DNA of 64,000 nt, taken from positions 1 to 64,000 of the forward strand of contig CAIOFF010000005.1 in assembly GCA_903857495.1 (NCBI GenBank), given 5' to 3'. Position 1 is the first letter of the stretch. The number at the start of each line of letters is the position of its first letter. The position numbers and the translations under genes were made by a program. This document shows, piece by piece, positions 19,705 through 28,753 of the stretch. The DNA is from an uncultured Holophagaceae bacterium (GTDB lineage Bacteria; Acidobacteriota; Holophagae; Holophagales; Holophagaceae). The notes under the pieces are model-generated. The model was given only the letters and a program-made list of their open reading frames with translations. It ran no database searches and was not told where the DNA came from.

Positions 19705-20426
19705 GCGGCGCGGCGCTCCACGCCTCCAGCCTGTCCGTGCCGGGCCGACTGGAGGCGGTGTCCCTGGACCTGGGCCCCAACGAACTGGTGGCCGTGGTGG
19801 GCCCCAACGGCGCGGGGAAGTCGACGCTGATCCAGGCCCTGGCGGGGCTCCTGCCCGCCCAGGGCACCATCCACTGGGATGGACAACCGCTGTCGCGGAT
19901 CCTCATGGCGGACCGGGGCCGGCGCCTTGCCTGGGTGGGGCAGGAAGCCCACTTCGAGTTCGCCTTCCCGGTGCGGGAGGTGGTGGCCCAGGGCCGCTAT
20001 GCCTGGCAGGACGATCCCTCCGGCGTGGCCGAGGCGCTGGCGGAGCTGGACCTCACCCACCTCGCCGACCGCCCCGCCACGCGGCTCTCCGGCGGCGAGC
20101 GCCACCGCGTGGGCCTGGCTCGGGCCCTGGCGACCCGGGCGCCCATCCAGCTGTGGGACGAGCCCGTGGCGCAGCTGGACGTGCGCCATGCCCTGGAGGT
20201 CATGCGCCTGGCCCGGCGCCTCGCCAATGAGGGCGGCACCGTCCTGGTCAGCCTCCATGACCTGCGCGCGGCCTACCGCTTTGACCGGGTGCTGGTGCTG
20301 GATAAGGGATGCTTGGTGGGCAACGGTCGGCCCCACGATGTGCTGACCGCGCCCCTGATCCGGACGGTCTTCCGCGTGGAGGCCACCTTCGTGGAGTCCC
20401 TGGTGCCTGAGCTGCCGCCTGACTAG
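19701..20426 (+). CDS. btuD: Cobalamin ABC transporter, ATP-binding protein
   Basis: A 241-aa ABC ATPase: Walker A GPNGAGKST near residue 33, Q-loop VGQEAHFEF, signature LSGGERHRVGLARAL, Walker B IQLWDEPVAQLD and switch His in SLHDLR. The GTG start at 19701 overlaps the btuC stop and has GGAGG six bases before it. It ends 15 bp from the convergent response-regulator gene, with no terminator that I can see. Confidence 0.92.
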   Translation: MSGAALHASSLSVPGRLEAVSLDLGPNELVAVVGPNGAGKSTLIQALAGLLPAQGTIHWDGQPLSRILMADRGRRLAWVGQEAHFEFAFPVREVVAQGRYAWQDDPSGVAEALAELDLTHLADRPATRLSGGERHRVGLARALATRAPIQLWDEPVAQLDVRHALEVMRLARRLANEGGTVLVSLHDLRAAYRFDRVLVLDKGCLVGNGRPHDVLTAPLIRTVFRVEATFVESLVPELPPD

Positions 20427-20440
20427 GAAGCGTTCGGCCT

Positions 20441-21592
20441 TCAGATGATCCTGTTGATCATGATCGGCCCGGCCAGCGTGGTGCCGAGCGAGTAGTTCCG
20501 CAGCTTCTCGATGTGCAGCAGGTTCAGGTGGGTGCCCATGGGCAGCACCGCGACCTCGTTGTTGGTGACGTAGACGTCGTCGGCCAGGACCATGCCCGGC
20601 TGAAGCTCGTCCAGGGCCAGCAGCACATGCCGCTCGGCTTCCGTGACGGGCACGTGGATGATCTCACCCAGCGCCTTCAGCACATCCGGGTCGTATTTCG
20701 TCCCCGCGCCGGTCTCAATCTCGTTGAAGACCACCATCTTGGACTTCCGGATCTGGAGGCGGTTGACATACTCGCTCACCACCTTCAGGATTCGCGAGCC
20801 GAGGGGCAGGTCCTCCCGCTGGATGCGCTCATTGGGGTAGCCAGATCCGTCATAGTTCTTGGTGCTGTACTTGATGATCTGGGCCACGGAGTGCAGCCTG
20901 GGGATGTTGGCGATGATGTTGGAGCCAACCTCCGGCGCCCGGAGGAACATCTCGTTTTCCTGGGGGCTGAGCCGCTCGCCCCGGCTGATCTTCGCCTGGA
21001 CCTCCAGCGGGATGGCCAGCCAGCCGATGCGGGCCAGCAGCGCGGCCAGGCCGATGTCCCAGCCCACATCCAGGGAGAACTTCTCCGCGATGGCCACAGC
21101 CAGGTCCCGGATCTCCTTCGTCCGGCCGAAACCCTTGGGGTCGAAGAGGGACAGCAGCTCCACCAGCGTCTGGACGCTGCCAGTCAGGGTCTGCTCCAGG
21201 AGGGTGCGCTCGGCCATGACCAGCTCGTACTGGTTCACGGCGTCCACCAGCACCAGCCGCAGGTCATCGCCCTTGATGGGCTTGGTGAGGAAGCGGAAGA
21301 CCTGGCCCTGGTTCACCGCGTCGATGGCGGTGCCCAGCTCGGCCTGGCCCGTGAGCATGACCCGCGTGGTGTTGGGCGAGAGGAACTTCCACTGGTCCAG
21401 GAAGTGGATGCCGTCCATGCCGGGCATCATCATGTCGGCGATGACCACGGCGAAGGGCTCCGCGTCGAACAGGACCTGCAGGGCGGCCTCGCCCGACTCC
21501 GCCGTGACGACTTCGAACTCGTCCCGGAGGATCCGGCCCAGCGACCTCAGCAGCAGCACATCATCGTCGACAAGAAGGACGCGGGGTTTCAT
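20441..21592 (-). CDS. Response regulator with degenerate HD-GYP domain
   Basis: A 383-aa RpfG-like protein. The receiver (1-120) is intact: Asp53 in IADMMMPGMDG and Lys104 in LTKPIKG. The output domain (about 150-330) has the fold pattern of HD-GYP c-di-GMP phosphodiesterases, ending in YDGSGYPNERIQREDLPLGSRIL, but the catalytic HD pair is missing: the expected HDIG position reads ARIGWLAIP and the HHE position reads YSTKN. It is therefore probably a phospho-regulated binding or scaffold protein and not an enzyme. GGAGT precedes the ATG. Neighbours on the same strand are an HDOD regulator and a large sensor kinase. Confidence 0.87.
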   Translation of the reverse strand: MKPRVLLVDDDVLLLRSLGRILRDEFEVVTAESGEAALQVLFDAEPFAVVIADMMMPGMDGIHFLDQWKFLSPNTTRVMLTGQAELGTAIDAVNQGQVFRFLTKPIKGDDLRLVLVDAVNQYELVMAERTLLEQTLTGSVQTLVELLSLFDPKGFGRTKEIRDLAVAIAEKFSLDVGWDIGLAALLARIGWLAIPLEVQAKISRGERLSPQENEMFLRAPEVGSNIIANIPRLHSVAQIIKYSTKNYDGSGYPNERIQREDLPLGSRILKVVSEYVNRLQIRKSKMVVFNEIETGAGTKYDPDVLKALGEIIHVPVTEAERHVLLALDELQPGMVLADDVYVTNNEVAVLPMGTHLNLLHIEKLRNYSLGTTLAGPIMINRII

Positions 21593-21659
21593 GGTCGACT
21601 CCTGCCGTGGGAAACCTGTGGGGCGAGGGGGGAATGGTCGTTCAGATGGCCGGAAGCGG

Positions 21660-22898
21660 TCAAGGGGTGCTCCGCGGGTCTGCGCTGTCGGAGGATGGCA
21701 GCCTCGGGGGGCGACCCTCCTTCCATTTTTTCACAAGAACGTTCCACCGGGAGTCCGCACAGGCCAGATCTGCCTCGGGAAAGTCGGCAATCGCAGTGCC
21801 TTCGGTGAAGTCGCCCGGGAGAACCTGCTGGTCCAGCCAGGAGTGGGCCGCGTGCAGCGCCAGGGAGATGAGGGTCGGATGGTCGTCCAGTGAGGTCAGA
21901 TACTGCCGCTGGATGGCCGAGGCGAACGGGGCGGGCAGGCCCCACAGACTCACCAGCTGGGCGCCCACCTGGATGTGGTCGGTCCCGAAGGTCTGCCGCT
22001 CCAGCTGCGTCAGGACCTCTCCCTGGGCCAGCCCCTTCTCCAGGACCGAGTGGTAGGGACAGCCTGGGTGGATGGCCATGGCGACCAGCCCGATGTCGTG
22101 GAGCAACCCCACGGAGTAGGTCTCCTCGGCGGCCCGCCGGTCGCCGGTCTCCTTGTAGACGAGCTCCCGGGCCAGCCGACCCACCCGCACGGAGTGGGCC
22201 CAGACGTCCTCCAGGGAGAGCCCCTCGGGGCGCTCGTCCACCGCCGCGGCCAGCAGGTCCCGACTCAGGACCATCTCCTGGAGCAGGTCCACCCCGAGGA
22301 ACTCGACGGCCTGGCTCAGGCTGGTGATGGAGCGGCGGAACGGCATGTAGGCGGAGTTCACCAGCTTGAGCACCTTCGAGGCCATGCCGATGTCCTGCCC
22401 GATGATCGCGGTAAGGCGCTGCAGGTTCGGCGTGGGCTGCTCGAGCTGCTCCTTCAGGGCCACCAGGTGCCGCGACAGGCTGGGAATCCGCTCCAGGCCG
22501 GCCACGAAGGACCGGGCCATCCGGGCATCCTCCGCGGCGGGATCAAGGCAGAACGAGTCCAGGATCACGACCAGGTCATTCGGATCGACGGGCTTGACCA
22601 GGAAGCGGTGGTAGTCGCCTTCGGCCTCGAGGATGCGCCGCAGGGGGGCATGGCCCGAGAGGACCACCCGCACTGCGCCCGGCTGCAGCTGCCTGGCGTG
22701 ATGCAGCACCTGGGAGCCATCCATGCCGGGCATCTGCATGTCCGTCAGCACGATGTCGAAGCGGGATCCCGCCATCTGCCGGACGGCCTCCTCGCCGGAA
22801 TCCACGGAGACCACCTCCCACTCGGGCCGCTGAGTGTGGAAGGTCCGGTTGAGGGCCCGCAGGATCAGCGGATCATCATCGACGGTGAGCATCCTCAT
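21660..22898 (-). CDS. Response regulator with HDOD output domain
   Basis: A 412-aa protein. Receiver 1-120 with Asp53 in LTDMQMPGMDG and Lys in VKPVDPND. HDOD domain about 140-335: IGQDIGMASKVLKLVNSA, SLSQAVEFLGVDLLQEM and GLLHDIGLVAM. HDOD proteins act as non-catalytic signalling adaptors, often in c-di-GMP or motility control. The ATG at 22898 follows GGGAG and lies four bases after the stop of the sensor kinase, which makes that kinase its probable phosphodonor. Confidence 0.9.
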   Translation of the reverse strand: MRMLTVDDDPLILRALNRTFHTQRPEWEVVSVDSGEEAVRQMAGSRFDIVLTDMQMPGMDGSQVLHHARQLQPGAVRVVLSGHAPLRRILEAEGDYHRFLVKPVDPNDLVVILDSFCLDPAAEDARMARSFVAGLERIPSLSRHLVALKEQLEQPTPNLQRLTAIIGQDIGMASKVLKLVNSAYMPFRRSITSLSQAVEFLGVDLLQEMVLSRDLLAAAVDERPEGLSLEDVWAHSVRVGRLARELVYKETGDRRAAEETYSVGLLHDIGLVAMAIHPGCPYHSVLEKGLAQGEVLTQLERQTFGTDHIQVGAQLVSLWGLPAPFASAIQRQYLTSLDDHPTLISLALHAAHSWLDQQVLPGDFTEGTAIADFPEADLACADSRWNVLVKKWKEGRPPRLPSSDSADPRSTP

Positions 22899-22902
22899 GG
22901 CG

Positions 22903-25900
22903 TCACTCCCAAGGGTCGGCAGGGCTGCCCTGGGGTGTGCCCAGGGGAAGCCGGAGGATGAAGGTGGTGCCTGCGCCCAGCATGGACTGGCAGTGGATGG
23001 TGCCCCCATGCCGGTTGACGATGACCTGATAACAGACCGTGAGGCCCTGGCCGGTACCCTTCCCGACCCGCTTGGTCGTGAAGAAGGGGTCGAAGATCTT
23101 CTTCTGGATCTGCTCATCGATGCCCACGCCGTTGTCCGCGATGCGGATCTCCACGCCCAGGGCGTGGCGCCGGGTGGAGAGCGTGATCACGCCCTTGCCC
23201 GAGTCCGCGGGGACCTTCTCGCCGATGGCGTCGGCCGCGTTGACGATGAGGTTGAGGAACACCTGGTTGAGCTCGGCCGGCAGACCCTGGATGTACGGGA
23301 GGGCAGGATCCAGGTCCAGGACCAGGTCCGCGAGGTGCTTCCACTCGTTGCGGGCCACGGTCGAGGTCGTGACAAGGCACTCGTTGACGTCCACCGGGAC
23401 TTTCTCTGTGCCGCCCGGGTGGGAGAACTCCTTCATGGCCCGGACGATCTTCGTCACCCGCTGGATGCCCTCGAGCGACTCGCTGATGGCCTGGGGCACC
23501 TCTTCCAGGAGGTAGGCGAGGTTCACCTCCGTGGCCAGGGACCGGAGCTCCTCCGCCTTGGCCTCCGGGAGTTCGGCCAGGACGGACTCGTTGGCATCCG
23601 TCAGGCGACGGAGCTGGGCATAGGACTTCTTGAGGAACTCCAGGTTGTTGCCCAGGAACTGGATGGGTGTGTTGATCTCGTGGGCGATGCCCGCCGCCAG
23701 GCGGCCGATGGATTCCATCTTCCGGGACTGCTCCAGCTCGATCAGCACGTCACGGTTGGAGGCCTCGATCTCCTGACGGGCATCCATCTCCGCGATCAGG
23801 TCGAGGTTCTTCTGATCCAGCTCCCGGGTGCGCTCGACGACCAGGGCCTCCAGCTCCAGGCGCGTCTCCGACCGCTCCACCTTGGAGCCCAGAGCCCGGG
23901 CAGCGATGCGCAGGACGCCCTGTTCCGAGGTCGACCAGGACCGGCCGCCGTCGCACTCGTCGAAGCCGATGAACCCCCACCAGACGCCCCGGACGCGCAC
24001 CGGCACCACCAGGATGGACTGGACGCCGTGGGCCTCCAGGAGCGGCCGCTCCGTGTCAGGGAGGGATGCCACCTGCCCGTGAATGACGCGGTCCAGCTGC
24101 AGCTCATCGATCCACCGACCGAAGCCCGCGGCGCGCATGTTGAAGTTCAGGGCGGCGGGATCGTCCTTGAGGGCACCTGCCCCCTCCCGGAACCACTCGA
24201 ACACCAGGCCCATGCCGACCTCGTCCTCGCCCTCCGCATCGTCCCGGCGCCGGAAGATGGAGACCCGGCTGGCTTCGGAGGCGATGCCCAGGGTATAGAG
24301 GAACTCGGGGATGCCACCCTCCCAGGTCTCGGAGTTGAGGAGACCCGCGACCGCGCGGCTGACCGCTTCGAGGAGGCGATCGCGCTGCTCCAGCGCCCGC
24401 TCCATGCTCTTGCGCAGGGTGATGTTGGCGTGGGTCCCGATCATGCGGGTCGGCTTGCCGGCCGCATCGCGCTCCACCACCGAGCCACGGTCCAGGACCC
24501 AGATGTAGTTGCCCTGCCGGGTCTGAATCCGGTGCTCGCTGAGGTACCGGGGCAGGACCCCATCCAGGTGCCGCTGAAGGGCCTGGAAGGTCCGATCCCG
24601 GTCCTCCGGGTGCAGGCGGGAGTCCCACTCCGAGAGGTCCGAGCTCAACTCTTCGGGCCCATAGCCGATCATGGCCTTCCAGTTATTTGAGTAGAAGACT
24701 TTTGCCGCAGGGATGTTCCAGTCCCACAGGCCGTCGCCGCTGCCGTCGATGGCGGCGGCAAAGCGTTCCTCGCTCTCCTTCAGCGCCTGGGCGCTGCGGC
24801 GGAGCTCGGTGACATCCTGGAAGGAGACCACCGCCCCGGTCCGGCGCCCGTCCCGGATGATGGGCGTGCTCACCAGGGAGACGTGCAGGAGCTGGCCATT
24901 CTTCCGGCTGAAGATCTCGTCGTTGGAGCGGTAGACCCCACCGCCCTTCAGGACCTGGGTGACCTCGCAGTCCTCGCTGGGGATCGGGTTCCCCGCCAGA
25001 TCCTGCCGGTGGAACAGGTCATGGGCGGACTGCCCAAGCAGCTCCTGGCTGGACCAGCCCAGGATCTCTTCGACGCGCGGGTTCGCGAAGGTGATGCGCC
25101 CAGCCTCGTCAAGGACGTAGAGCCCATCGCCCATGGTGTCGGTGATCTCTGCCAGGCGCTGGTGGGCATCGGCGATGTCGCGGACCAGAGAGGCCTGCAC
25201 GTCGCGGGCGTCGGTCAGCTCGCGGATCCGGTCCCGGACCGCCCGGGACATGGCGTTGAACGCGGTTCCGAGCCGGCCGATGTCATCCTCGCCTTCCCAG
25301 ACCAGGGGCGGGGTGAGGTTTCCGTAGGCCACGGACTCGCTGGCCGTGGTCAGGGCCGTGAGGTGGCGCGTGAGCCAGAAGCTGAGAACCGTGAGCAACC
25401 CAGCGGAGAGCAGCAGCTCGCCCAGGGCGATGGCCACGCCCTGGCTGAGCAGCTGCCGGTGGGCGGCCAGGATCTGGGAGAGGTCCAGCCCGAAGTGCAC
25501 GTCCCCGAGCTTCTGCTTGGCAACCGTGATCTCCGAGACGACGTTGTAGCGGGGCGTGCCATTGGCCACGAAGAGCTTGAATCCTTGATCCGGGGGAGGC
25601 AGCGCCTTGTCCCGGGGCCAGCCACTGATAGCCACCATCCGGCCCAGGGAATCATGCACGGCCAGATAGTCGATGCCCTGGGTTCGCACACACTCGTCAA
25701 GGATCGCCTGGACCGTGGCGGAGTCCCGCTGGGCCAGGGGCGCGATGAGGGCCGCGTGCAGGACCGGGGTCATCTGCGAGGCATGCCGGGCCGCCTGCTC
25801 AGTCATCTGCCCCGAGAGCAGCCGGAGGCTGTTCACCACCAGGAGGGTGAGCATGGTCGCCTCGACCAGGATCGCCGCCAGGAGCATGCGGGAGCGGATC

Positions 25901-25926
25901 GACCGCCCCATGAAAGAAAGCTTCAT
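22903..25926 (-). CDS. Large membrane sensor histidine kinase (HAMP-PAS-PAS-GAF)
   Basis: A 1007-aa kinase. Order: TM helix about 12-35; periplasmic sensor about 36-168; TM about 170-190; HAMP about 190-250; PAS about 265-385 (YVLDEAGRITFANPRVEEILG); PAS with PAC about 390-515; GAF-like about 530-690; coiled coil; phosphoacceptor His in MESIGRLAAGIAHEINTP; ATPase domain with NAADAIGE (N-box), DNGVGID and GTGQGLTVC. Its ATG overlaps the stop of the upstream PhnD-like binding protein (ATGA). The short periplasmic domain and this coupling suggest that the binding protein presents a ligand to the kinase. Confidence 0.92.
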   Translation of the reverse strand: MKLSFMGRSIRSRMLLAAILVEATMLTLLVVNSLRLLSGQMTEQAARHASQMTPVLHAALIAPLAQRDSATVQAILDECVRTQGIDYLAVHDSLGRMVAISGWPRDKALPPPDQGFKLFVANGTPRYNVVSEITVAKQKLGDVHFGLDLSQILAAHRQLLSQGVAIALGELLLSAGLLTVLSFWLTRHLTALTTASESVAYGNLTPPLVWEGEDDIGRLGTAFNAMSRAVRDRIRELTDARDVQASLVRDIADAHQRLAEITDTMGDGLYVLDEAGRITFANPRVEEILGWSSQELLGQSAHDLFHRQDLAGNPIPSEDCEVTQVLKGGGVYRSNDEIFSRKNGQLLHVSLVSTPIIRDGRRTGAVVSFQDVTELRRSAQALKESEERFAAAIDGSGDGLWDWNIPAAKVFYSNNWKAMIGYGPEELSSDLSEWDSRLHPEDRDRTFQALQRHLDGVLPRYLSEHRIQTRQGNYIWVLDRGSVVERDAAGKPTRMIGTHANITLRKSMERALEQRDRLLEAVSRAVAGLLNSETWEGGIPEFLYTLGIASEASRVSIFRRRDDAEGEDEVGMGLVFEWFREGAGALKDDPAALNFNMRAAGFGRWIDELQLDRVIHGQVASLPDTERPLLEAHGVQSILVVPVRVRGVWWGFIGFDECDGGRSWSTSEQGVLRIAARALGSKVERSETRLELEALVVERTRELDQKNLDLIAEMDARQEIEASNRDVLIELEQSRKMESIGRLAAGIAHEINTPIQFLGNNLEFLKKSYAQLRRLTDANESVLAELPEAKAEELRSLATEVNLAYLLEEVPQAISESLEGIQRVTKIVRAMKEFSHPGGTEKVPVDVNECLVTTSTVARNEWKHLADLVLDLDPALPYIQGLPAELNQVFLNLIVNAADAIGEKVPADSGKGVITLSTRRHALGVEIRIADNGVGIDEQIQKKIFDPFFTTKRVGKGTGQGLTVCYQVIVNRHGGTIHCQSMLGAGTTFILRLPLGTPQGSPADPWE

Positions 25927-26759
25927 TTAAGCCCCAGAATCTTCCTGACTTCCACCGCATAGGGGCTCATGGCTTCCAGTTCTCCGCGCCGCAGCTTCCG
26001 GTAGCCACCCAGGTTGTTCTTCTCGAGGTACTGCAGCCCCTCGGGGGTCTTGGAGAAGGCTCCGATGGCCGCCTCGATGGCCGCCTGCCGCTTCCGCTGC
26101 CGGCCATTCAGCATGTAGACCCGGCCGGCCATGGCGGGGCTCTCGGCCAGCACCCGCAGCTTGGCCTTCACCTCCGGGGCCAGATTCTGGAAGTTCGGCA
26201 GGCTCATGAGCCCGGCGCTGCCCTCGCCCACGAGGAGCAGCTGGCCCACGCTGTCGGCGGCACTGACATAGCGCAGCGTCACATCGGTGCGGCGCATGCG
26301 GCGCAGCCAGGACTCGCCCCAGAGCGTGACCAGGGAGGAGGGGCTCAGTCCGATCACGGTCTTCCCCTTCAGGTCGGCGGCGTCCTTGATCCCCGCGTCA
26401 CTCCTGACGACGACGAGCGCCTTGAAGTCAGCCTGGTAGGTGAGCAGGGGCAGGTATGAGGCGTCCATCTGCAGCATCCGCGCCTGGTGGCCTGTGGTGA
26501 TCGCGATGTCGTATTTCTGGCCGACGGCCTGCCGCGCGAACTCCGTGAAGTCCGGTGCCGTCACGATCTCCACCTCGACGCCCAGGGCCTTGGTCAGGTA
26601 GGTCCGCAGCGGCTGGTACTGCTCGAGGATGAAGCGCGCACTGGTGTGCGGCGCGACGCCCACCTTAAATGAGTCTGCCGGTGCCTGCCCATGCAGAGAA
26701 ACGAGCGGCAGGGTCATGCCGATCAGGAGTCCAGAGAGCCAGCGGGCAATGGTTTTCAC
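25923..26759 (-). CDS. PhnD-like periplasmic binding protein, probable sensor partner
   Basis: A 278-aa protein with a signal peptide (about 1-26) and the phosphate/phosphite/phosphonate-binding fold: FKVGVAPHTSARFILEQYQPLRTYL, YDIAITTGHQARML, DLKGKTVIGLSPSSLVTLWGES. ABC permease and ATPase genes are absent; instead it overlaps a histidine kinase by four bases. In other bacteria such orphan binding proteins act as ligand receptors for kinases. The ligand could be an oxyanion or another small molecule. GTG start at 26759. Confidence 0.87.
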   Translation of the reverse strand: MKTIARWLSGLLIGMTLPLVSLHGQAPADSFKVGVAPHTSARFILEQYQPLRTYLTKALGVEVEIVTAPDFTEFARQAVGQKYDIAITTGHQARMLQMDASYLPLLTYQADFKALVVVRSDAGIKDAADLKGKTVIGLSPSSLVTLWGESWLRRMRRTDVTLRYVSAADSVGQLLLVGEGSAGLMSLPNFQNLAPEVKAKLRVLAESPAMAGRVYMLNGRQRKRQAAIEAAIGAFSKTPEGLQYLEKNNLGGYRKLRRGELEAMSPYAVEVRKILGLK

Positions 26760-26823
26760 GATCCTACCTCACGGAACTAATATCGGCCGGATCTAGACAA
26801 TCCTGAGGATGGCCCCAACCGGA

Positions 26824-26841
26824 AGCCCCCGCGAAGGGGCT
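26824..26841. terminator. Hairpin AGCCCC-N6-GGGGCT
   Basis: A short GC-rich hairpin between the LuxR-type regulator (ends at 26924) and the binding-protein gene (starts at 26759). It may end the regulator transcript or act in the leader of the downstream operon. Confidence 0.4.
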
Positions 26842-26875
26842 ACAGCTACTATCGTCCGTTTCAGCCATTCGCCTT

Positions 26876-26899
26876 ATACGCTTGATTACGTAGTTGATG
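26876..26899. promoter_or_regulatory. Conserved motif upstream of binding-protein/kinase operon
   Basis: The 24 bases begin atacgcttgat and contain the palindromic core TACGTA (26887-26892). A related 24-base sequence (19 identical positions) lies at 28713-28736 upstream of the PAS-Fis gene, and another TACGTA site at 27687-27692 precedes the LuxR-type regulator. Position in front of three genes of one signalling island suggests a shared operator, possibly for the LuxR-type regulator. Confidence 0.45.
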
Positions 26900-26923
26900 C
26901 GAACGTCCGCTGAATTGACTGGG

Positions 26924-27637
26924 TCAGACCAAGCCCGCCTTGACCGCGACCCGCACCAGGGAGGTCGAGTTGTGCAGGGTGAGCTTCTCGAGGATGTGGC
27001 TGCGGTGCACATCGACGGTCCGGGGGCTGATCCCGAGCCGCGGGCCGATCTCCTTGGAGGCGCGGCCCTGGCCGATGAGTCGGAGCACGTCCATCTCGCG
27101 GGACGTCAGCCTGGCTTCGAGCAGCTGCTGCAGCGCCGAGGCCTCCCGGCCGGGGCCGTCAGTCCGACCCAGGGCCATGGCCTGAGCCACGAGTCGATTT
27201 TCCTCGTGCCTCTGCTGGTAGGCCTCCATGGACTCGGCCACCATCTGCTGGAGGCTAGGGACATCCACGGGCTTGGTGAGAAAGCGGAAGACCTGGCCCC
27301 GATTGACCGCGTCCATGGCCACGGGAAGATCCGCCTGCCCCGTTAGCATGATCCGGACTGTATCCGGGAAGTCCTGCCGAAGACCCCGGAGCACATCGAT
27401 ACCCGACATGCCAGGCATCTGATGATCCACCACGGCCACCGCGGGCTGGGGGCCCTTGGCCAGGACGGCCAAGGCCTCCTCGCCTGACTGGGCGGTCAGC
27501 ACCAGGTAGTGGTCGCTGAACAACCGCCTCATGCTCTTAAGGATCAGTAGATCATCATCCACAAAGAGAATGCACGCCTGGAGTTCGGCGCCGTGTTTCC
27601 CTGGCGTCGAGGGTGTGGGATCAGCACTGGAGGTCAT
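26924..27637 (-). CDS. LuxR/FixJ-type response regulator
   Basis: A 237-aa regulator. The receiver spans about 22-145 with Asp71 in VVDHQMPGMSG and Lys in LTKPVDVP. The C-terminal helix-turn-helix (about 172-237) reads LTSREMDVLRLIGQGRASKE and ISPRTVDVHRSHILEKL, the standard LuxR motif. GGAGT is nine bases upstream of the ATG. It sits directly upstream of the binding-protein/kinase/HDOD/HD-GYP genes and is the only DNA-binding response regulator of the group. Confidence 0.92.
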   Translation of the reverse strand: MTSSADPTPSTPGKHGAELQACILFVDDDLLILKSMRRLFSDHYLVLTAQSGEEALAVLAKGPQPAVAVVDHQMPGMSGIDVLRGLRQDFPDTVRIMLTGQADLPVAMDAVNRGQVFRFLTKPVDVPSLQQMVAESMEAYQQRHEENRLVAQAMALGRTDGPGREASALQQLLEARLTSREMDVLRLIGQGRASKEIGPRLGISPRTVDVHRSHILEKLTLHNSTSLVRVAVKAGLV

Positions 27638-27679
27638 CCAGACTCCTTCATCGGACGACTATAACCCATATTCAGGTCC

Positions 27680-27699
27680 GCTCAATTACGTATGACACT
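27680..27699. promoter_or_regulatory. TACGTA site upstream of LuxR-type regulator
   Basis: The core ATTACGTA matches the site at 26886-26892. It lies about 45 bp upstream of the regulator's ATG, a position suited to autoregulation. Weaker than the other two sites. Confidence 0.3.
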
Positions 27700-27724
27700 G
27701 GACCCAGCTGTCCTTTTTTTCCAA

Positions 27725-28621
27725 TCAGGCCACGGCCTGGGCTTTCACCCTCCGCCCTCGGGCAGAGGAGGGAATCTTGAAGCCAGCCGTCTTGTATTCG
27801 CCGAGTTTGTTGCGGACCGTGCGCAGGGCGATGTCCAGGTGGCGGGCGCAGTCGCTGCGGTTGCCGTGGAGCGCCTGGAGGGTGCTCAGGATCCAGAAGC
27901 GCTCGAGCTTGTGGAGGCTGAGTCCCAGGGGAAGGGCCACAGGCTTGCCCACGGGCACACCCATGAGCGGACGATCCGGGTCGGCCTGCTGGACATCGGA
28001 GCGGGAGGCCTCATAGGCGATGCTGACCGACTCCCGGATGACCTCGACCTGATCCCGGATCCGGGCCAGTGCGAAGGCCTCCTGGAAGAGCTCGTCCCAC
28101 TGGTGGGACATGGCAACCTGGTCCCCGCGAATCCGGTTGGTCGCGGCGATGACCCGTTCCTGGCTCTCTTCCACGATGCCCGCCACATTCTCGTGGGCCG
28201 CGTGGATCATGCCGAGGGCCTGCCCAAGGACATCCCGGGTGTCGACGGCCGGACGGGAGGGACGCCCGGCAACCTTCTCAAGGAGGCTGATCAGGAAGAG
28301 CGGCTCCGGGTTCTCGCCGGTGCTGCAGGTCACCGCGATGGTGAACTGGCCCTCTTTGAAGCCGCCGTCGGCGGTCCTGAACGGGAGGGAGAACTCAAAG
28401 GACCGGGACTGACCCGCCGGAACCGCTGCGGCCATCTCCTGGAGCGCGGCCTTCACGATCGCCTGATTCACCGTGTCCGGGAACATCTGCTCGCACCAGT
28501 CCTCACGGCTCGCCACCTCCTCGGAGGAATAACCCGTCAGCTCAGCCGCCTCTTTGCTGTAGCGGAGCAGCGCACCGACAGCATCAAACACCAGGATGCC
28601 CAAAGGCCGGGATTCCCCCAT
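27725..28621 (-). CDS. PAS-domain regulator with Fis-type helix-turn-helix
   Basis: A 298-aa protein. N-terminal PAS domain about 1-130 (GILVFDAVGALLRYSKEAAELTGYSSEE), a helical linker about 135-235 (ALGMIHAAHENVAGIVEESQE), and a C-terminal Fis-type DNA-binding motif about 245-298 (ILSTLQALHGNRSDCARHLDIALRTVRNKL). It lacks an AAA+ domain, so it is not a classical sigma-54 activator. AGGAGG lies eight bases before the ATG at 28621; the ATG at 28627 is only two bases away from it. It is separate from but next to the LuxR-type regulator. Confidence 0.8.
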   Translation of the reverse strand: MGESRPLGILVFDAVGALLRYSKEAAELTGYSSEEVASREDWCEQMFPDTVNQAIVKAALQEMAAAVPAGQSRSFEFSLPFRTADGGFKEGQFTIAVTCSTGENPEPLFLISLLEKVAGRPSRPAVDTRDVLGQALGMIHAAHENVAGIVEESQERVIAATNRIRGDQVAMSHQWDELFQEAFALARIRDQVEVIRESVSIAYEASRSDVQQADPDRPLMGVPVGKPVALPLGLSLHKLERFWILSTLQALHGNRSDCARHLDIALRTVRNKLGEYKTAGFKIPSSARGRRVKAQAVA

Positions 28622-28694
28622 GATCATTACCTCCTCAGTTCGCGGCCCTCCGGACGGTCTTCCGGAATGCACGGCCACCTCTGAAGGCTAGAGC

Positions 28695-28711
28695 GAGCCC
28701 GGCCCGGGCTC
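28695..28711. terminator. Palindrome GAGCCCG-N3-CGGGCTC
   Basis: A perfect 7-bp stem downstream of the minus-strand antiporter gene; it may terminate that transcript. The conserved motif of 28713-28736 abuts it. Confidence 0.4.
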
Positions 28712-28712
28712 C

Positions 28713-28736
28713 ATACGCTTGATCACCTACTTGAAT
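28713..28736. promoter_or_regulatory. Second copy of the ATACGCTTGAT motif
   Basis: Begins atacgcttgat like the site at 26876 and agrees with it at 19 of 24 bases, but its core reads CACCTA instead of TACGTA. It lies about 92 bp upstream of the PAS-Fis gene start. Confidence 0.45.
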
Positions 28737-28753
28737 AAGTGTTATTACATATT

